Origin: Gelidibacter pelagius
Lineage (GTDB): Bacteria; Bacteroidota; Bacteroidia; Flavobacteriales; Flavobacteriaceae
Assembly: GCF_017581925.1 (NCBI RefSeq)
Contig: NZ_JAGEVG010000006.1
Coordinates: 1 to 64,000, forward strand
Length of the DNA stretch: 64,000 nucleotides
Reading direction: 5' to 3'
Shown here: positions 24,142 through 32,847 of the stretch, piece after piece
How positions within the stretch are numbered: the stretch's first letter is position 1
Layout: every line of letters starts with the position of its first letter
The notes under the pieces: generated by a model
What the model was told of the DNA's origin: nothing
The model's database searches: none
The model's input: only the letters and a program-made list of their open reading frames with translations
Made by a program: the position numbers and the translations under genes

Positions 24142-24783
24142 TTAATTTTTTCCTCCAAACAAACCTCCAATAACTCCTCCAAGTCCGCCTTTCTTTTTGT
24201 TGCCTCCCAAAACCATTCCTGCAACGTCATCAATGATGCTCCCATCATTGTTGGCGTCAAGAATAGATTCGAGAAAACTTCTTTCGTTTTGAGGAGAATT
24301 ACCTTTTAACAATCCGCCCAACATTCCTTCAAGCCCACCTGGGCTATCGACATTTTGTTGTTTAGCTTGGTTACCGAGCATTCCCATTAAAATTGGAGCA
24401 GCAACTTTTAAGATTTGTGCAACAGATGCAGCGTCCATTCCAGACTTAGCACCAATTGCCTTCTCTACATTGCTTTGCTTATTGCCGAGTACGTGACCTA
24501 AAATTTTACTTCCATCAGTCATGACGTTATCATCAACACCTCCGCCAAACAAGCCGCTAAGGTTATTTAAAATGCTTCCATCATGTTTGCCATTTAACGC
24601 ACTTAGCAAGCCTTGTGCGCCTTCAGGAGAAGAAGCATTGCGTTGCATAGCGGCCATTAAAACAGGCATTGCCATAGTTAAAACATCATGTGTTTTATTT
24701 TGTGGCTGATTGGTTTGACCAGCAACCCCACTCACGATTGATTTTCCAAGATCACTATTTAAAAGATCTAAAATTCCAGACAT
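24142..24783 (-). CDS. DUF937 domain-containing protein
   Basis: A 213-residue protein. Residues 1-140 form the DUF937 domain: MSGILDLLNSDLGKSIVSGV, VLTMAMPVLMAAMQRNASSP, SKILGHVLGNKQSNVEKAIG and VAQILKVAAPILMGMLGNQA. The C-terminal third contains an EF-hand-like acidic stretch DANNDGSIIDDVAG and ends with a Gly/Lys-rich tail (KKKGGLGGVIGGLFGG). No signal peptide is visible. The function of DUF937 is unknown. It is a single-gene transcript bounded by terminators on both sides in a conserved flavobacterial neighbourhood with serA and serC. Confidence 0.9.
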   Translation of the reverse strand: MSGILDLLNSDLGKSIVSGVAGQTNQPQNKTHDVLTMAMPVLMAAMQRNASSPEGAQGLLSALNGKHDGSILNNLSGLFGGGVDDNVMTDGSKILGHVLGNKQSNVEKAIGAKSGMDAASVAQILKVAAPILMGMLGNQAKQQNVDSPGGLEGMLGGLLKGNSPQNERSFLESILDANNDGSIIDDVAGMVLGGNKKKGGLGGVIGGLFGGKN

Positions 24784-24821
24784 AATTAATTGGTTTTAAA
24801 TTTGAGACGTCAAAATACAAA

Positions 24822-24857
24822 AAATGCTTGCAATACACTGTATGACAAGCATTTTTA
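24822..24857. terminator. Terminator downstream of serA
   Basis: The stem AAAAATGCTT/AAGCATTTTT with a loop of about 17 bases lies 19 bases beyond the serA stop; on the minus strand it is followed by T residues. Confidence 0.75.
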
Positions 24858-24875
24858 TACATGGATGTTAATAAC

Positions 24876-25838
24876 TTATACTTTTTCAGTCTTTAAAATA
24901 CTGACGATTTGTGATGCCAATTCTGTTCCAATTCTATCTTGGGCTTCGTTCGTAGCAGCACCAATATGAGGTGTTAACGACATTTTTCCATTCATGAGCA
25001 CTTTAATTGCAGGTGTTGGTTCACTTTCAAAAGTATCCAATCCTGCAAAAGCAACTTTTCCACTATCGATAGCCTTAACAAGCGCAACTTCATCAATGAC
25101 ACCCCCGCGAGCAGCATTGACAATACCAATACCATCTTTCATTTGTGAAAATTGTTTGTCTCCGATCACGTATTCATTTTGTGCCGGAACGTGCAGTGTA
25201 ATGAAATCCGAATGCTTAAGGATGTCTTTCATTGGCTGGGTCTCAATTTCAACATTGATAAATTGTCCGTTGTAAAATTCAACTTTGATAGTGGCTTTTC
25301 CAACAAACTTATCGCTTGCAATCACTTTCATTCCTACGCCAAGCGCAATTTTGGCAACTTCACGTCCAATACGTCCAAAACCAATAATTCCTAGAGTTTT
25401 ACCTCTTAATTCTGTGCCTTGGGCATAATTCTTTTTAAGAGCGTTGAATTTTGAATCCCCATCTAATGGCATGTTTCTGTTGGCATCATATAAAAATCTG
25501 ACACCACCAAATAGATGCGCAAAAACCAATTCTGCTACAGACTGCGATGAGGCCGCCGGAGTATTGATAACATGTAGATTTTTGCTGCGTGCATAGTCTA
25601 CATCAATATTATCCATTCCTACGCCACCACGTCCTATGATTTTAAGACTTGGACACGCGTCAATAAGCTCTTTTCTAACTTTAGTAGCACTTCTAACCAA
25701 CAGGACATCAATGTCTTTATCATTGATGTAATTAATCAATTGTTCTTGGGCCACTGTAGTCGTGATCACCTCAAATCCCTCTGCATTTAATGCGTCAATT
25801 CCACTTTGAGAAATTCCGTCGTTTGCTAATACTTTCAT
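24876..25838 (-). CDS. serA: D-3-phosphoglycerate dehydrogenase
   Basis: A 320-residue short-form SerA without an ACT regulatory domain. It oxidises 3-phosphoglycerate to phosphohydroxypyruvate in serine synthesis. Visible features: VLLVRSATKVRKELIDACPS and GRGGVGMDNIDVDYA in the substrate domain, NAD site GKTLGIIGFGRIGREVAKIA near residues 140-165, catalytic Arg in VNAARGGVIDE, Glu in TFESEP and His in LTPHIGAATNEAQ. It is encoded right after serC, its pathway partner. The missing ACT domain means serine feedback by that route is unlikely. Confidence 0.93.
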   Translation of the reverse strand: MKVLANDGISQSGIDALNAEGFEVITTTVAQEQLINYINDKDIDVLLVRSATKVRKELIDACPSLKIIGRGGVGMDNIDVDYARSKNLHVINTPAASSQSVAELVFAHLFGGVRFLYDANRNMPLDGDSKFNALKKNYAQGTELRGKTLGIIGFGRIGREVAKIALGVGMKVIASDKFVGKATIKVEFYNGQFINVEIETQPMKDILKHSDFITLHVPAQNEYVIGDKQFSQMKDGIGIVNAARGGVIDEVALVKAIDSGKVAFAGLDTFESEPTPAIKVLMNGKMSLTPHIGAATNEAQDRIGTELASQIVSILKTEKV

Positions 25839-25921
25839 GAAAATTTATTTTTTATTCCCACCAAAATGGGAGTCTTTTTATTAATATTTAATTTACTCAG
25901 ACTGCCAACTGAAGACTGTCT

Positions 25922-26986
25922 TTATGCTTTTGTTTCTAATTCACTCATAACTTCCACAAGCGCTTTAACGCTATCTAGAGGTAAGGCATTGTACATTGAA
26001 GCTCTATAGCCACCAACACTTCTGTGTCCGTTCAAGCCGCTAATGCCAGCTTCTTTCAACATGGTTTCAAAAGTGTCTTTCAAGTCATCATTGACCAAAT
26101 TAAAAGTAGCATTCATATAGGAGCGATCTTCCTTAACCGCATAACCCTTAAATAAAGGATTGAGGTCTACTTCAGAATAGAGAACGCGCGCTTTCATTTC
26201 ATTAACCTTCTCAATGGCCTTTATACCACCTAAGTTTTTTAGCCATTCCAAGGTTAGCATAGAGGTGTAAACTGCAAAAACAGGAGGTGTATTGAACATA
26301 CTGCTTTTGGCAATTTGAACCTTATAGTCCATGATGGAAGGGATTTTACGCGATACTTTACCTAAAATATCTTCTTTGACCACCACCAATGTAGTTCCAG
26401 CCGGGCCCATGTTTTTTTGTGCGCCAGCATAAATGAGATCAAATTTCGAGAAATCCAATTGACGTGAAAAAATATCACTACTCATATCACAGACCATCGG
26501 AATTGGCGAATTTGGAAACTGTTTTATTTGGGTTCCAAAAATAGTATTGTTTGAGGTGCAATGGAAATAAGAATCATCCTTCGATACCGTAAATCCTTTG
26601 GGTATGTAGTTGAATCCAGCATCTTTGGAAGAGGCAACTTCATGAATATCACCAAAGATCTTAGCTTCTTTGATCGCATTTTCGCTCCAAGTTCCAGTAT
26701 TTAAATAACTTCCGCGTTTTTCCAATAAATTCATGGCAACCATGATAAATTGCATACTAGCGCCACCTTGCAAAAACAAGGCTTTGTAACCTTTCCCTTC
26801 AAGACCCAACAATTCCAAAGCTAAAGCTCTGGCGTTCTCCATAATATCTACAAAGTGTTTGCTCCTATGAGAAATCTCCAATAGGGAAAGGCCTATACCA
26901 TTATATTCAACAACAGCCTCAGAAGCTTTTGTAAGAACCTCTTGAGGTAAAATTGAAGGTCCAGCGCTAAAATTGTGTATTTTCAT
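25922..26986 (-). CDS. serC: Phosphoserine aminotransferase
   Basis: A 354-residue PLP enzyme that converts phosphohydroxypyruvate to phosphoserine. Signatures: the N-terminus MKIHNFSAGPSILPQEVLTK, FLQGGASMQFIMVAMNL for the phosphate cup, CDMSSDIFSRQLDFSKFDLI, and the PLP Lys in YAGAQKNMGPAGTTLVVV. The C-terminus GLNGHRSVGGYRASMYNALP is also canonical. It is the class IV SerC type, full length. It precedes serA by 84 bases with a weak hairpin between them (TCCCA/TGGGA near 25860), so the genes may be partly uncoupled. Confidence 0.95.
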   Translation of the reverse strand: MKIHNFSAGPSILPQEVLTKASEAVVEYNGIGLSLLEISHRSKHFVDIMENARALALELLGLEGKGYKALFLQGGASMQFIMVAMNLLEKRGSYLNTGTWSENAIKEAKIFGDIHEVASSKDAGFNYIPKGFTVSKDDSYFHCTSNNTIFGTQIKQFPNSPIPMVCDMSSDIFSRQLDFSKFDLIYAGAQKNMGPAGTTLVVVKEDILGKVSRKIPSIMDYKVQIAKSSMFNTPPVFAVYTSMLTLEWLKNLGGIKAIEKVNEMKARVLYSEVDLNPLFKGYAVKEDRSYMNATFNLVNDDLKDTFETMLKEAGISGLNGHRSVGGYRASMYNALPLDSVKALVEVMSELETKA

Positions 26987-27061
26987 TGTTTTTGATTTTT
27001 GAAAGATACAAAGGTGCTAAATTCAAAGGGAATTGAAGGTAAGAAATTGATAATTTATCAA

Positions 27062-28120
27062 CTATATTTTTAACAAAAATGCAATTGTATCTACATTGTC
27101 AGCATAGTCCCACAAATGTGGATGTTGTGTCTGTCCGAAAGCCACTGAATCTTTCGTAACCCCTTTAGAAACCACACATTGAATGGTGTTCAGCTTTTCA
27201 TTAAGCAACGATTTTAGGTCATCTATATCGTTATAGTACTCATAAAATAGTGTTGCAATTGGAGATCCATAACTATTATCTTCCTTGAGCATTAAAAATC
27301 CATTTTCCAACAAATCAAATTCGCTCATTAAATAAACCGCTTTATTGTAATCATAATTATTGGCATATTTGTTTTGATGGATGATTGGATGCCATTCATA
27401 AACGCCGTTAAAGAAGGCGTCAAACTTATAATCTTTGGGTACAAATAACTTAGAGACATTTCTACAGCCTAAGCCGTAGTACCGGAAAATATCTTCTGAA
27501 AGTGCCTTGAGTTCTTCGTCGGTTTCCTCACCGGTCAAAACGGCTACAGAGTTTCTGTTCTTTCTGATAATTGATGATTTTCCCTTAAAATAATGTTCAA
27601 AATATCGTGAAGTATTATCACTCCCCGTAGCTATTACTGCATCGAAATCAGTTAGTTTTTCTTCGGTAAATGTGATTTTCCCTTTAAACCCAGGTTCAAT
27701 ATGCTCCAAATATTTTGCTAAGTAGGGCAGGAGATGCTTGTCATTTGATGATTGTTTTACAATGACCTCATGACCGGTAATAAGCACCGATAGGAAATCA
27801 TGGAACCCGACCAAAGGGATATTTCCAGCCATAATAATGGCTACTTTTTTAGAGGAAATATCATTAAAGCTATACTTCTTTAACCATTGATCAATGTTGT
27901 TCTTTTTCAGTGACTTAGACCATCCACTTAAGGAAAATGAAATGTTCTCCTTGGTGAACCACCCGTTGTGCTCATACGCTAATTTAATTTGATGCTTAAA
28001 GCCATCAAAAAACAGGTCGTTTGCACTGATATTCTCATTTATTTTAAAGCCTTCTGTTGAGAATTGTTCGATAAATTCTCCCAGTTCTACGAAAGCATTA
28101 ATTCTTTGCTGTAAATCCAT
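27062..28120 (-). CDS. Acyl-CoA reductase (LuxC-like)
   Basis: A 352-residue protein of the LuxC/acyl-CoA reductase family in the aldehyde dehydrogenase superfamily. Signatures: KKVAIIMAGNIPLVGFHDFL in the cofactor site, AVIATGSDNTSRYFEHYFKG, then RKNRNSVAVLTGEETDEELK, and the catalytic-type Cys in YYGLGCRNVSKLFVP. In luminous bacteria LuxC makes aldehyde for light; in flavobacteria the gene is widespread without lux genes, and no lux genes are here. It is divergent from a ferredoxin gene, an arrangement that could supply electrons, which is inference. Confidence 0.88.
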   Translation of the reverse strand: MDLQQRINAFVELGEFIEQFSTEGFKINENISANDLFFDGFKHQIKLAYEHNGWFTKENISFSLSGWSKSLKKNNIDQWLKKYSFNDISSKKVAIIMAGNIPLVGFHDFLSVLITGHEVIVKQSSNDKHLLPYLAKYLEHIEPGFKGKITFTEEKLTDFDAVIATGSDNTSRYFEHYFKGKSSIIRKNRNSVAVLTGEETDEELKALSEDIFRYYGLGCRNVSKLFVPKDYKFDAFFNGVYEWHPIIHQNKYANNYDYNKAVYLMSEFDLLENGFLMLKEDNSYGSPIATLFYEYYNDIDDLKSLLNEKLNTIQCVVSKGVTKDSVAFGQTQHPHLWDYADNVDTIAFLLKI

Positions 28121-28163
28121 TCTGTATTTGGTTATGAATAGTTTTGGCGTTATTTTTGCAACG

Positions 28164-28171
28164 CAAAGTTA
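28164..28171 (-). promoter_or_regulatory. Candidate -7 element TAACTTTG
   Basis: On the minus strand TAACTTTG fits the TAnnTTTG consensus, 44 bases before the acyl-CoA reductase start. I see no clear TTTG -33 box at the proper distance. Confidence 0.45.
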
Positions 28172-28305
28172 GAAAAATGAAATGAACGAGATTTGTTTAA
28201 GTCCCACTTTTTCTAAAAGGTTTTAAAAATCAAATAAGTTGCTTTAAAACCTATAAAATCTCATCACTTTTTTTCTATAGTTAAAATTTTAATGTAAAAA
28301 ACGCT

Positions 28306-28659
28306 ATGGCAATTATAATAACAGATGAATGTATTAATTGTGGTGCTTGTGAGCCTGAGTGCCCAAATACTGCAATATACGAAGGTGCCGACGATTGGAG
28401 ATATAAGGATGGAACCAGTTTGAACGGTAAAGTAGTGCTTCCTAATGGAGAGGAAGTAGATGCTGAGGAGTCCCAAGAACCTATTAGTGATGAAATTTAC
28501 TATATAGTTCCCAATAAATGTACGGAGTGTAAAGGTTTTCATGAAGAGCCACAATGCGCTGCGGTATGTCCTGTAGACTGTTGTGTTCCTGATGATGAAC
28601 ATATGGAAACCGAAGAGCAGCTCTTGACAAAACAGCGTTTTATGCATCCGGAAGGATAG
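28306..28659 (+). CDS. 4Fe-4S dicluster ferredoxin
   Basis: A 117-residue soluble ferredoxin. The first cluster motif [12 protein letters not shown] lies at residues 9-20. The second, in the C-terminal half, reads [20 protein letters not shown] with the longer spacing known from Alvin/YfhL-type 2[4Fe-4S] ferredoxins. Between them is an insert of about 45 residues ([20 protein letters not shown]). It shuttles electrons at low potential. It is divergently transcribed from the acyl-CoA reductase gene and ends in a terminator, so it is a single-gene unit. Confidence 0.92.
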   Translation: MAIIITDECINCGACEPECPNTAIYEGADDWRYKDGTSLNGKVVLPNGEEVDAEESQEPISDEIYYIVPNKCTECKGFHEEPQCAAVCPVDCCVPDDEHMETEEQLLTKQRFMHPEG

Positions 28660-28686
28660 TGGAAATCGGTAATAGTATTAGTGAGA

Positions 28687-28714
28687 AATCTCAAGTAAAG
28701 CTTGGGATTTTTTT
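28687..28714 (+). terminator. Terminator downstream of the ferredoxin gene
   Basis: A stem AAATCTCAAG/CTTGGGATTT with a short loop, followed by TTTTT, 27 bases after the ferredoxin stop. One G-T pair is included. Confidence 0.85.
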
Positions 28715-28738
28715 ATGCAAATAATCCGGATAATTAAC

Positions 28739-28746
28739 TAAATTTG
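28739..28746 (+). promoter_or_regulatory. Candidate -7 element TAAATTTG of ychF
   Basis: TAAATTTG matches TAnnTTTG and is followed by a GC start region. It lies 70 bases before the ychF start and just after the ferredoxin terminator. A clear -33 TTTG is not visible. Confidence 0.45.
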
Positions 28747-28815
28747 CAGTCGCAAAAAAATGCGATTTTATTTAATGAGATTTCCGCCGTTGCGGAAATA
28801 ATAATAAGTTTTTCA

Positions 28816-29910
28816 ATGAAAGCCGGAATTGTAGGATTACCAAACGTAGGGAAATCAACCCTTTTTAACTGTTTATCTAACGCTAAAGCGCAAAGTGCCA
28901 ACTTTCCGTTTTGTACCATTGAGCCAAATATTGGCATTGTTAATATTCCAGATCCACGCTTGGAACGGTTGGAGGCCTTGGTAAAACCTGTGCGCGTGCA
29001 GCCTGCTACCGTAGAGATAGTGGATATTGCCGGCTTGGTAAAAGGTGCCAGTAAAGGTGAAGGTTTGGGGAATCAATTCTTGGCAAATATTAGAGAAACT
29101 GATGCAATTCTACATGTATTGCGTTGTTTTGACAATGATAATATTGTGCATGTGGACGGTAGTGTCAATCCTATTAGAGATAAGGAGACTATTGATATGG
29201 AGCTCCAGCTGAAGGATTTGGAAACTGTCGATAAAAAATTAGAGAAGGTAAAACGTGCCGCAAGAACGGGCAATAAAGAAGCGCAGAAGGAAGAAGCGGT
29301 CTTGGTGAAAATAAAATCAGCCTTAGAAGCAGGGATCTCTGTAAGAGCTTTGGAGTTTGCCAAAGATGACTATGAGGAGTTTGTAAATCCTGCACAGTTT
29401 ATTACAGATAAACCTGTCATGTATGTGTGTAACGTAGATGAAGAATCTGCTGTAACAGGCAATGCTTACGTTGATAAAGTCAGGGAAGCTGTTAAAGATG
29501 AAAACGCTGAAATATTAGTGTTGGCAGTCGGTACAGAAGCTGATATTACGGAATTGGACAGTTACGAAGAGCGCCAAATGTTCTTGCAGGACATTGGTCT
29601 TGACGAGCCTGGATCTTCAAAGTTGATCAGATCCGCATATAAACTTTTAAAACAGCAGACGTATTTCACGGCTGGTGTCAAAGAGGTGCGCGCATGGACT
29701 ATTGATGTGGGCGCAACGGCACCGCAAGCTGCAGGGGTCATCCATACGGACTTCGAAAAAGGATTCATCAGGGCAGAAGTTATTGCCTTTGAAGATTTTT
29801 CAGCCTTGGGCAGTGAAGCAAAAGCTAAGGAAGCTGGAAAGATGCGGGTGGAAGGAAAGAATTATGTCGTTAAGGATGGCGATGTCATGCATTTCCTGTT
29901 TAATGTATAG
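28816..29910 (+). CDS. ychF: Redox-regulated ATPase YchF (Obg family)
   Basis: A 364-residue protein, exactly the family length when begun at [20 protein letters not shown] (28816); the in-frame ATG 72 bases upstream is inside the leader. P-loop GLPNVGKST at residues 7-15, switch region and [20 protein letters not shown], a coiled-coil insert ([20 protein letters not shown]) and a C-terminal TGS domain ([37 protein letters not shown]). YchF binds ATP rather than GTP because of its NxxE motif (here NVDEES), associates with ribosomes and acts in stress response. It is a core single gene. Confidence 0.96.
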   Translation: MKAGIVGLPNVGKSTLFNCLSNAKAQSANFPFCTIEPNIGIVNIPDPRLERLEALVKPVRVQPATVEIVDIAGLVKGASKGEGLGNQFLANIRETDAILHVLRCFDNDNIVHVDGSVNPIRDKETIDMELQLKDLETVDKKLEKVKRAARTGNKEAQKEEAVLVKIKSALEAGISVRALEFAKDDYEEFVNPAQFITDKPVMYVCNVDEESAVTGNAYVDKVREAVKDENAEILVLAVGTEADITELDSYEERQMFLQDIGLDEPGSSKLIRSAYKLLKQQTYFTAGVKEVRAWTIDVGATAPQAAGVIHTDFEKGFIRAEVIAFEDFSALGSEAKAKEAGKMRVEGKNYVVKDGDVMHFLFNV

Positions 29911-29988
29911 GAAGACTTGAATGTACGTTTCAATAAGCTTATCGTTGGCGCCATTGTATAGATTTGTTATTAGCGCTTGATTCATAGT

Positions 29989-30097
29989 GGGCTTTAATAT
30001 TCCGAGGCTTGCCTCGATCGAAAAGACAATTCCTTATTTATGCCTCGTGGGCTTGCCCGACCGTGCCGGTCGGACTGGTCTCGAGGTTCCCGATTAA
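29989..30097 (+). repeat. REP-like intergenic element, copy B
   Basis: Starts GTGGGCTTTAATATTCCGAG, followed by the palindrome CGAGGC-TT-GCCTCG, a spacer, and GCCTCGTGGGCTTGCCCGAC plus CCGACC/GGTCGG and a closing CGAGG. It is co-oriented with ychF and lies 79 bases beyond its stop. It aligns with copies A and C. Confidence 0.8.
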
Positions 30098-30199
30098 TGA
30101 GAATTTCATAAGTCATCATTCATCGCATCTGCATCAACATTAATTTCTTTTATGACCAATTTTATTCTTATCTTTAGATCGGATAAATATTGAAATTCT

Positions 30200-30349
30200 A
30201 TGAAAATTATATTATGGCTCGGTGCAGCAATCATCTTCTTTGTGGTGCTTTACTACGTTTTTAAATTTGTGTTTATAACCTCCTTAATTATTGCATTGGC
30301 AATTCTTATTGTCCCTATTTTATATTTCACATTTAAGAGTAAAAGCTAA
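30200..30349 (+). CDS. Small 49-residue membrane protein
   Basis: A frame beginning MKIILWLGAAIIFFVVLYYV at 30200 and ending LYFTFKSKS. Almost all of it is hydrophobic, forming two adjacent membrane helices with a FKFVFITS break. It lies in the 590-base gap between ychF and parE, on the same strand as both. No family is recognised. Length and composition resemble small inner-membrane proteins that escape routine gene calls; the frame has a normal ATG and stop. Confidence 0.5.
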   Translation: MKIILWLGAAIIFFVVLYYVFKFVFITSLIIALAILIVPILYFTFKSKS

Positions 30350-30499
30350 AACAATACGTTGAATCGAAATCCTCATGCTTTCTGATTCAATTTGCCATCT
30401 CAATTTTTAAAAACTTTGTTAATTACTTTAGTATCTTGTATTCTTTAGTTTTATAACGAAATGTTATATTAGCAACCTGTCTAAATTTTTCAACCTTTT
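30350..30499. promoter_or_regulatory. Upstream region of parE
   Basis: The 150 bases before parE contain no gene. A TATATTAG element at about 30465-30472 resembles the TAnnTTTG -7 box, preceded 17 bases earlier by TTTA. Promoter assignment is tentative. Confidence 0.3.
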
Positions 30500-32365
30500 A
30501 TGTCTCAAGAAACTGCCTATACCGAAGATAATATACGTTCGCTCGATTGGAAAGAGCACATTCGTATGCGTCCTGGTATGTATATTGGTAAACTTGGTGA
30601 TGGCTCGTCACCTGATGATGGTATCTATATTCTTCTAAAAGAAGTTTTGGACAATTCCATTGACGAGTATGTCATGGGGGCGGGCAAGACTATTGAAATT
30701 TCCATCCAGGGGAATAAAGTCATTGTGCGAGATTATGGCCGTGGTATTCCTTTAGGTAAAGTAGTGGACGTAGTTTCCAAAATGAATACCGGAGGCAAGT
30801 ACGATTCGAAAGCCTTTAAAAAATCGGTTGGACTTAACGGTGTAGGTACAAAGGCGGTAAATGCCCTTTCCAATTTTTTCCGTGTAGAATCCACTCGGGA
30901 TAATAAGTCAGCTTCCGCAGAATTTTCGCAAGGCAACCTGACCAATCAGGAGTTATTGGATGATACCTCAAGAAGAAAAGGTACAAAAGTCTCTTTTATT
31001 CCGGATGAGGCTATCTTTAAAAATTACAAGTATCGCAACGAATACGTTGAGAAAATGCTCAAAAACTATGTCTATCTCAACACAGGATTGACCATTGTTT
31101 TTAACGGCGAAAAATATTATAGTGAAAATGGCCTTAAAGATTTATTGGAGGAAAATATCATCGAATCTGATATGGCCTACCCAATCATCCATTTAAAGGG
31201 TGAGGATATAGAAATTGCTCTAACCCACTCTAAAACGCAGTATAGCGAAGAATACCATTCTTTTGTTAATGGTCAAAATACGACACAAGGAGGAACGCAC
31301 TTAGCGGCTTACCGTGAAGCTTTGGTGAGGACTATAAGAGAGTTTTACGGTAAAAACTACGACCCATCAGATGTTCGGAAATCTGTAGTTACTGCAGTTG
31401 CCATAAAAGTTATGGAACCGGTATTTGAAAGTCAGACCAAAACCAAGTTGGGTTCAACTGACATGGGAGGCGACCTGCCAACGGTCAGAACTTTTATCAA
31501 CGACTTCGTAAAAACTCAATTAGATAATTTTTTGCACAAGAATCCAGAGACTGCGGATAAAATTCAGCGTAAAATCCTTCAGGCAGAACGTGAGCGTAAA
31601 GAATTGTCTGGCATAAGAAAACTTGCAAAAGACAGGGCTAAAAAAGCCAATTTGCACAATAAAAAATTGCGTGATTGTCGGGTACATTTCGGGGATACCA
31701 AAAACGATCGATATTTAGAATCCACCTTATTTATTACGGAGGGCGACTCTGCATCAGGAAGTATTACCAAGTCGCGGGATGTCAATACCCAAGCTGTATT
31801 CAGTTTAAGGGGTAAGCCCTTGAATTCTTATGGAATGAGCAAGAAGATTGTTTATGAAAATGAAGAATTCAATTTGTTGCAAGCGGCATTGAACATCGAG
31901 GAATCCATTGAGGATTTGCGCTACAACAATATTGTTATTGCTACAGATGCTGATGTGGATGGGATGCATATTCGTTTGTTGCTGATTACCTTCTTTTTAC
32001 AATTCTTTCCAGAATTGATTAAGGAAGGTCATTTATACATCCTACAAACACCATTGTTCAGAGTTAGAAATAAAAAGGAAACCATTTATTGTTATTCTGA
32101 GCAAGAGCGTCGCGATGCTATCGAGAAATTAAAACCAAAACCAGAAATCACCCGTTTTAAAGGCCTTGGTGAAATCTCACCGGACGAATTCGTCAATTTT
32201 ATTGGAGAAAGTATTCGTTTGGATCCTGTTATGCTCGATAAAGATATGTCCATTGATGCGTTACTTGAATTTTATATGGGCAAAAACACACCAGACAGGC
32301 AAGAGTTTATTATTGATAATCTTAAGGTAGAATTAGATATAGTGGAGGAGGTTCATGAGAACTAA
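30500..32365 (+). CDS. parE: DNA topoisomerase IV subunit B
   Basis: A 621-residue type IIA topoisomerase subunit. The GHKL ATPase has [28 protein letters not shown] and [15 protein letters not shown]; the transducer Lys lies in the [13 protein letters not shown] region. The TOPRIM domain has [11 protein letters not shown] and [20 protein letters not shown]. The C-terminus carries [19 protein letters not shown]. It is the shorter ParE class, without the GyrB insertion. It decatenates chromosomes with ParC, encoded two genes on. A 160-residue gene is interposed between them, overlapping parE by 11 bases. Confidence 0.95.
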   Translation: MSQETAYTEDNIRSLDWKEHIRMRPGMYIGKLGDGSSPDDGIYILLKEVLDNSIDEYVMGAGKTIEISIQGNKVIVRDYGRGIPLGKVVDVVSKMNTGGKYDSKAFKKSVGLNGVGTKAVNALSNFFRVESTRDNKSASAEFSQGNLTNQELLDDTSRRKGTKVSFIPDEAIFKNYKYRNEYVEKMLKNYVYLNTGLTIVFNGEKYYSENGLKDLLEENIIESDMAYPIIHLKGEDIEIALTHSKTQYSEEYHSFVNGQNTTQGGTHLAAYREALVRTIREFYGKNYDPSDVRKSVVTAVAIKVMEPVFESQTKTKLGSTDMGGDLPTVRTFINDFVKTQLDNFLHKNPETADKIQRKILQAERERKELSGIRKLAKDRAKKANLHNKKLRDCRVHFGDTKNDRYLESTLFITEGDSASGSITKSRDVNTQAVFSLRGKPLNSYGMSKKIVYENEEFNLLQAALNIEESIEDLRYNNIVIATDADVDGMHIRLLLITFFLQFFPELIKEGHLYILQTPLFRVRNKKETIYCYSEQERRDAIEKLKPKPEITRFKGLGEISPDEFVNFIGESIRLDPVMLDKDMSIDALLEFYMGKNTPDRQEFIIDNLKVELDIVEEVHEN

Positions 32366-32837
32366 TAATTCTAAGGTTAAAAATATCATTATATCAGTCT
32401 ATTTTATACTGATTGTGTTTGCCATTTTTCTGGCCACGGTGTTCAGCGCATTCAGTCATTTAACATCTCACCCTTTCTTGACTTTTCTTCTAATTCTGGC
32501 TGGGTTCCTGATCTTGTTTTTTTCGGTGCATGCCATTTCAAAGTATTTTGAATATGATAGTGATGGGGTTAAGGTGGTCGTAATCAATAAAGGGCTATTG
32601 TTATCAGACTATTTTAATTACAGAGAGCATCTATTGGAATTTGATAAATCACGCTTGATGGCCTTTAAATTCAAAAATTATTTTATTTATAAAAGCTTAA
32701 CGCTTTACATCAAAAGTTCGAAGGGACATACTAAAAAAGAAACATTTAATATCACCTTGGTCACTAAAAAGAAAAGGCGTTACATTAGACAATCGCTGAG
32801 CAAGATGATTAAAGAAAACCTAAAACCCACTAATTAA
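32355..32837 (+). CDS. Two-helix membrane protein between parE and parC
   Basis: A 160-residue protein. Two membrane helices near residues 10-30 ([20 protein letters not shown]) and 42-62 ([20 protein letters not shown]) are followed by a basic cytoplasmic domain ([40 protein letters not shown]). The layout, two helices followed by a small beta-rich domain, resembles a bacterial PH/YdbS-like domain, but I do not assert that. It overlaps parE by 11 bases and lies 10 bases before parC, so the three are one operon. Function is unknown. Confidence 0.75.
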   Translation: MRTNNSKVKNIIISVYFILIVFAIFLATVFSAFSHLTSHPFLTFLLILAGFLILFFSVHAISKYFEYDSDGVKVVVINKGLLLSDYFNYREHLLEFDKSRLMAFKFKNYFIYKSLTLYIKSSKGHTKKETFNITLVTKKKRRYIRQSLSKMIKENLKPTN

Positions 32838-32847
32838 ACACGTTACA

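Noticed and set aside
28264-28647. A 127-codon minus-strand frame opposite the ferredoxin gene
   Set aside because: It is antisense to a ferredoxin with both cluster motifs intact; its His/Tyr/Phe-rich composition reflects antisense reading.
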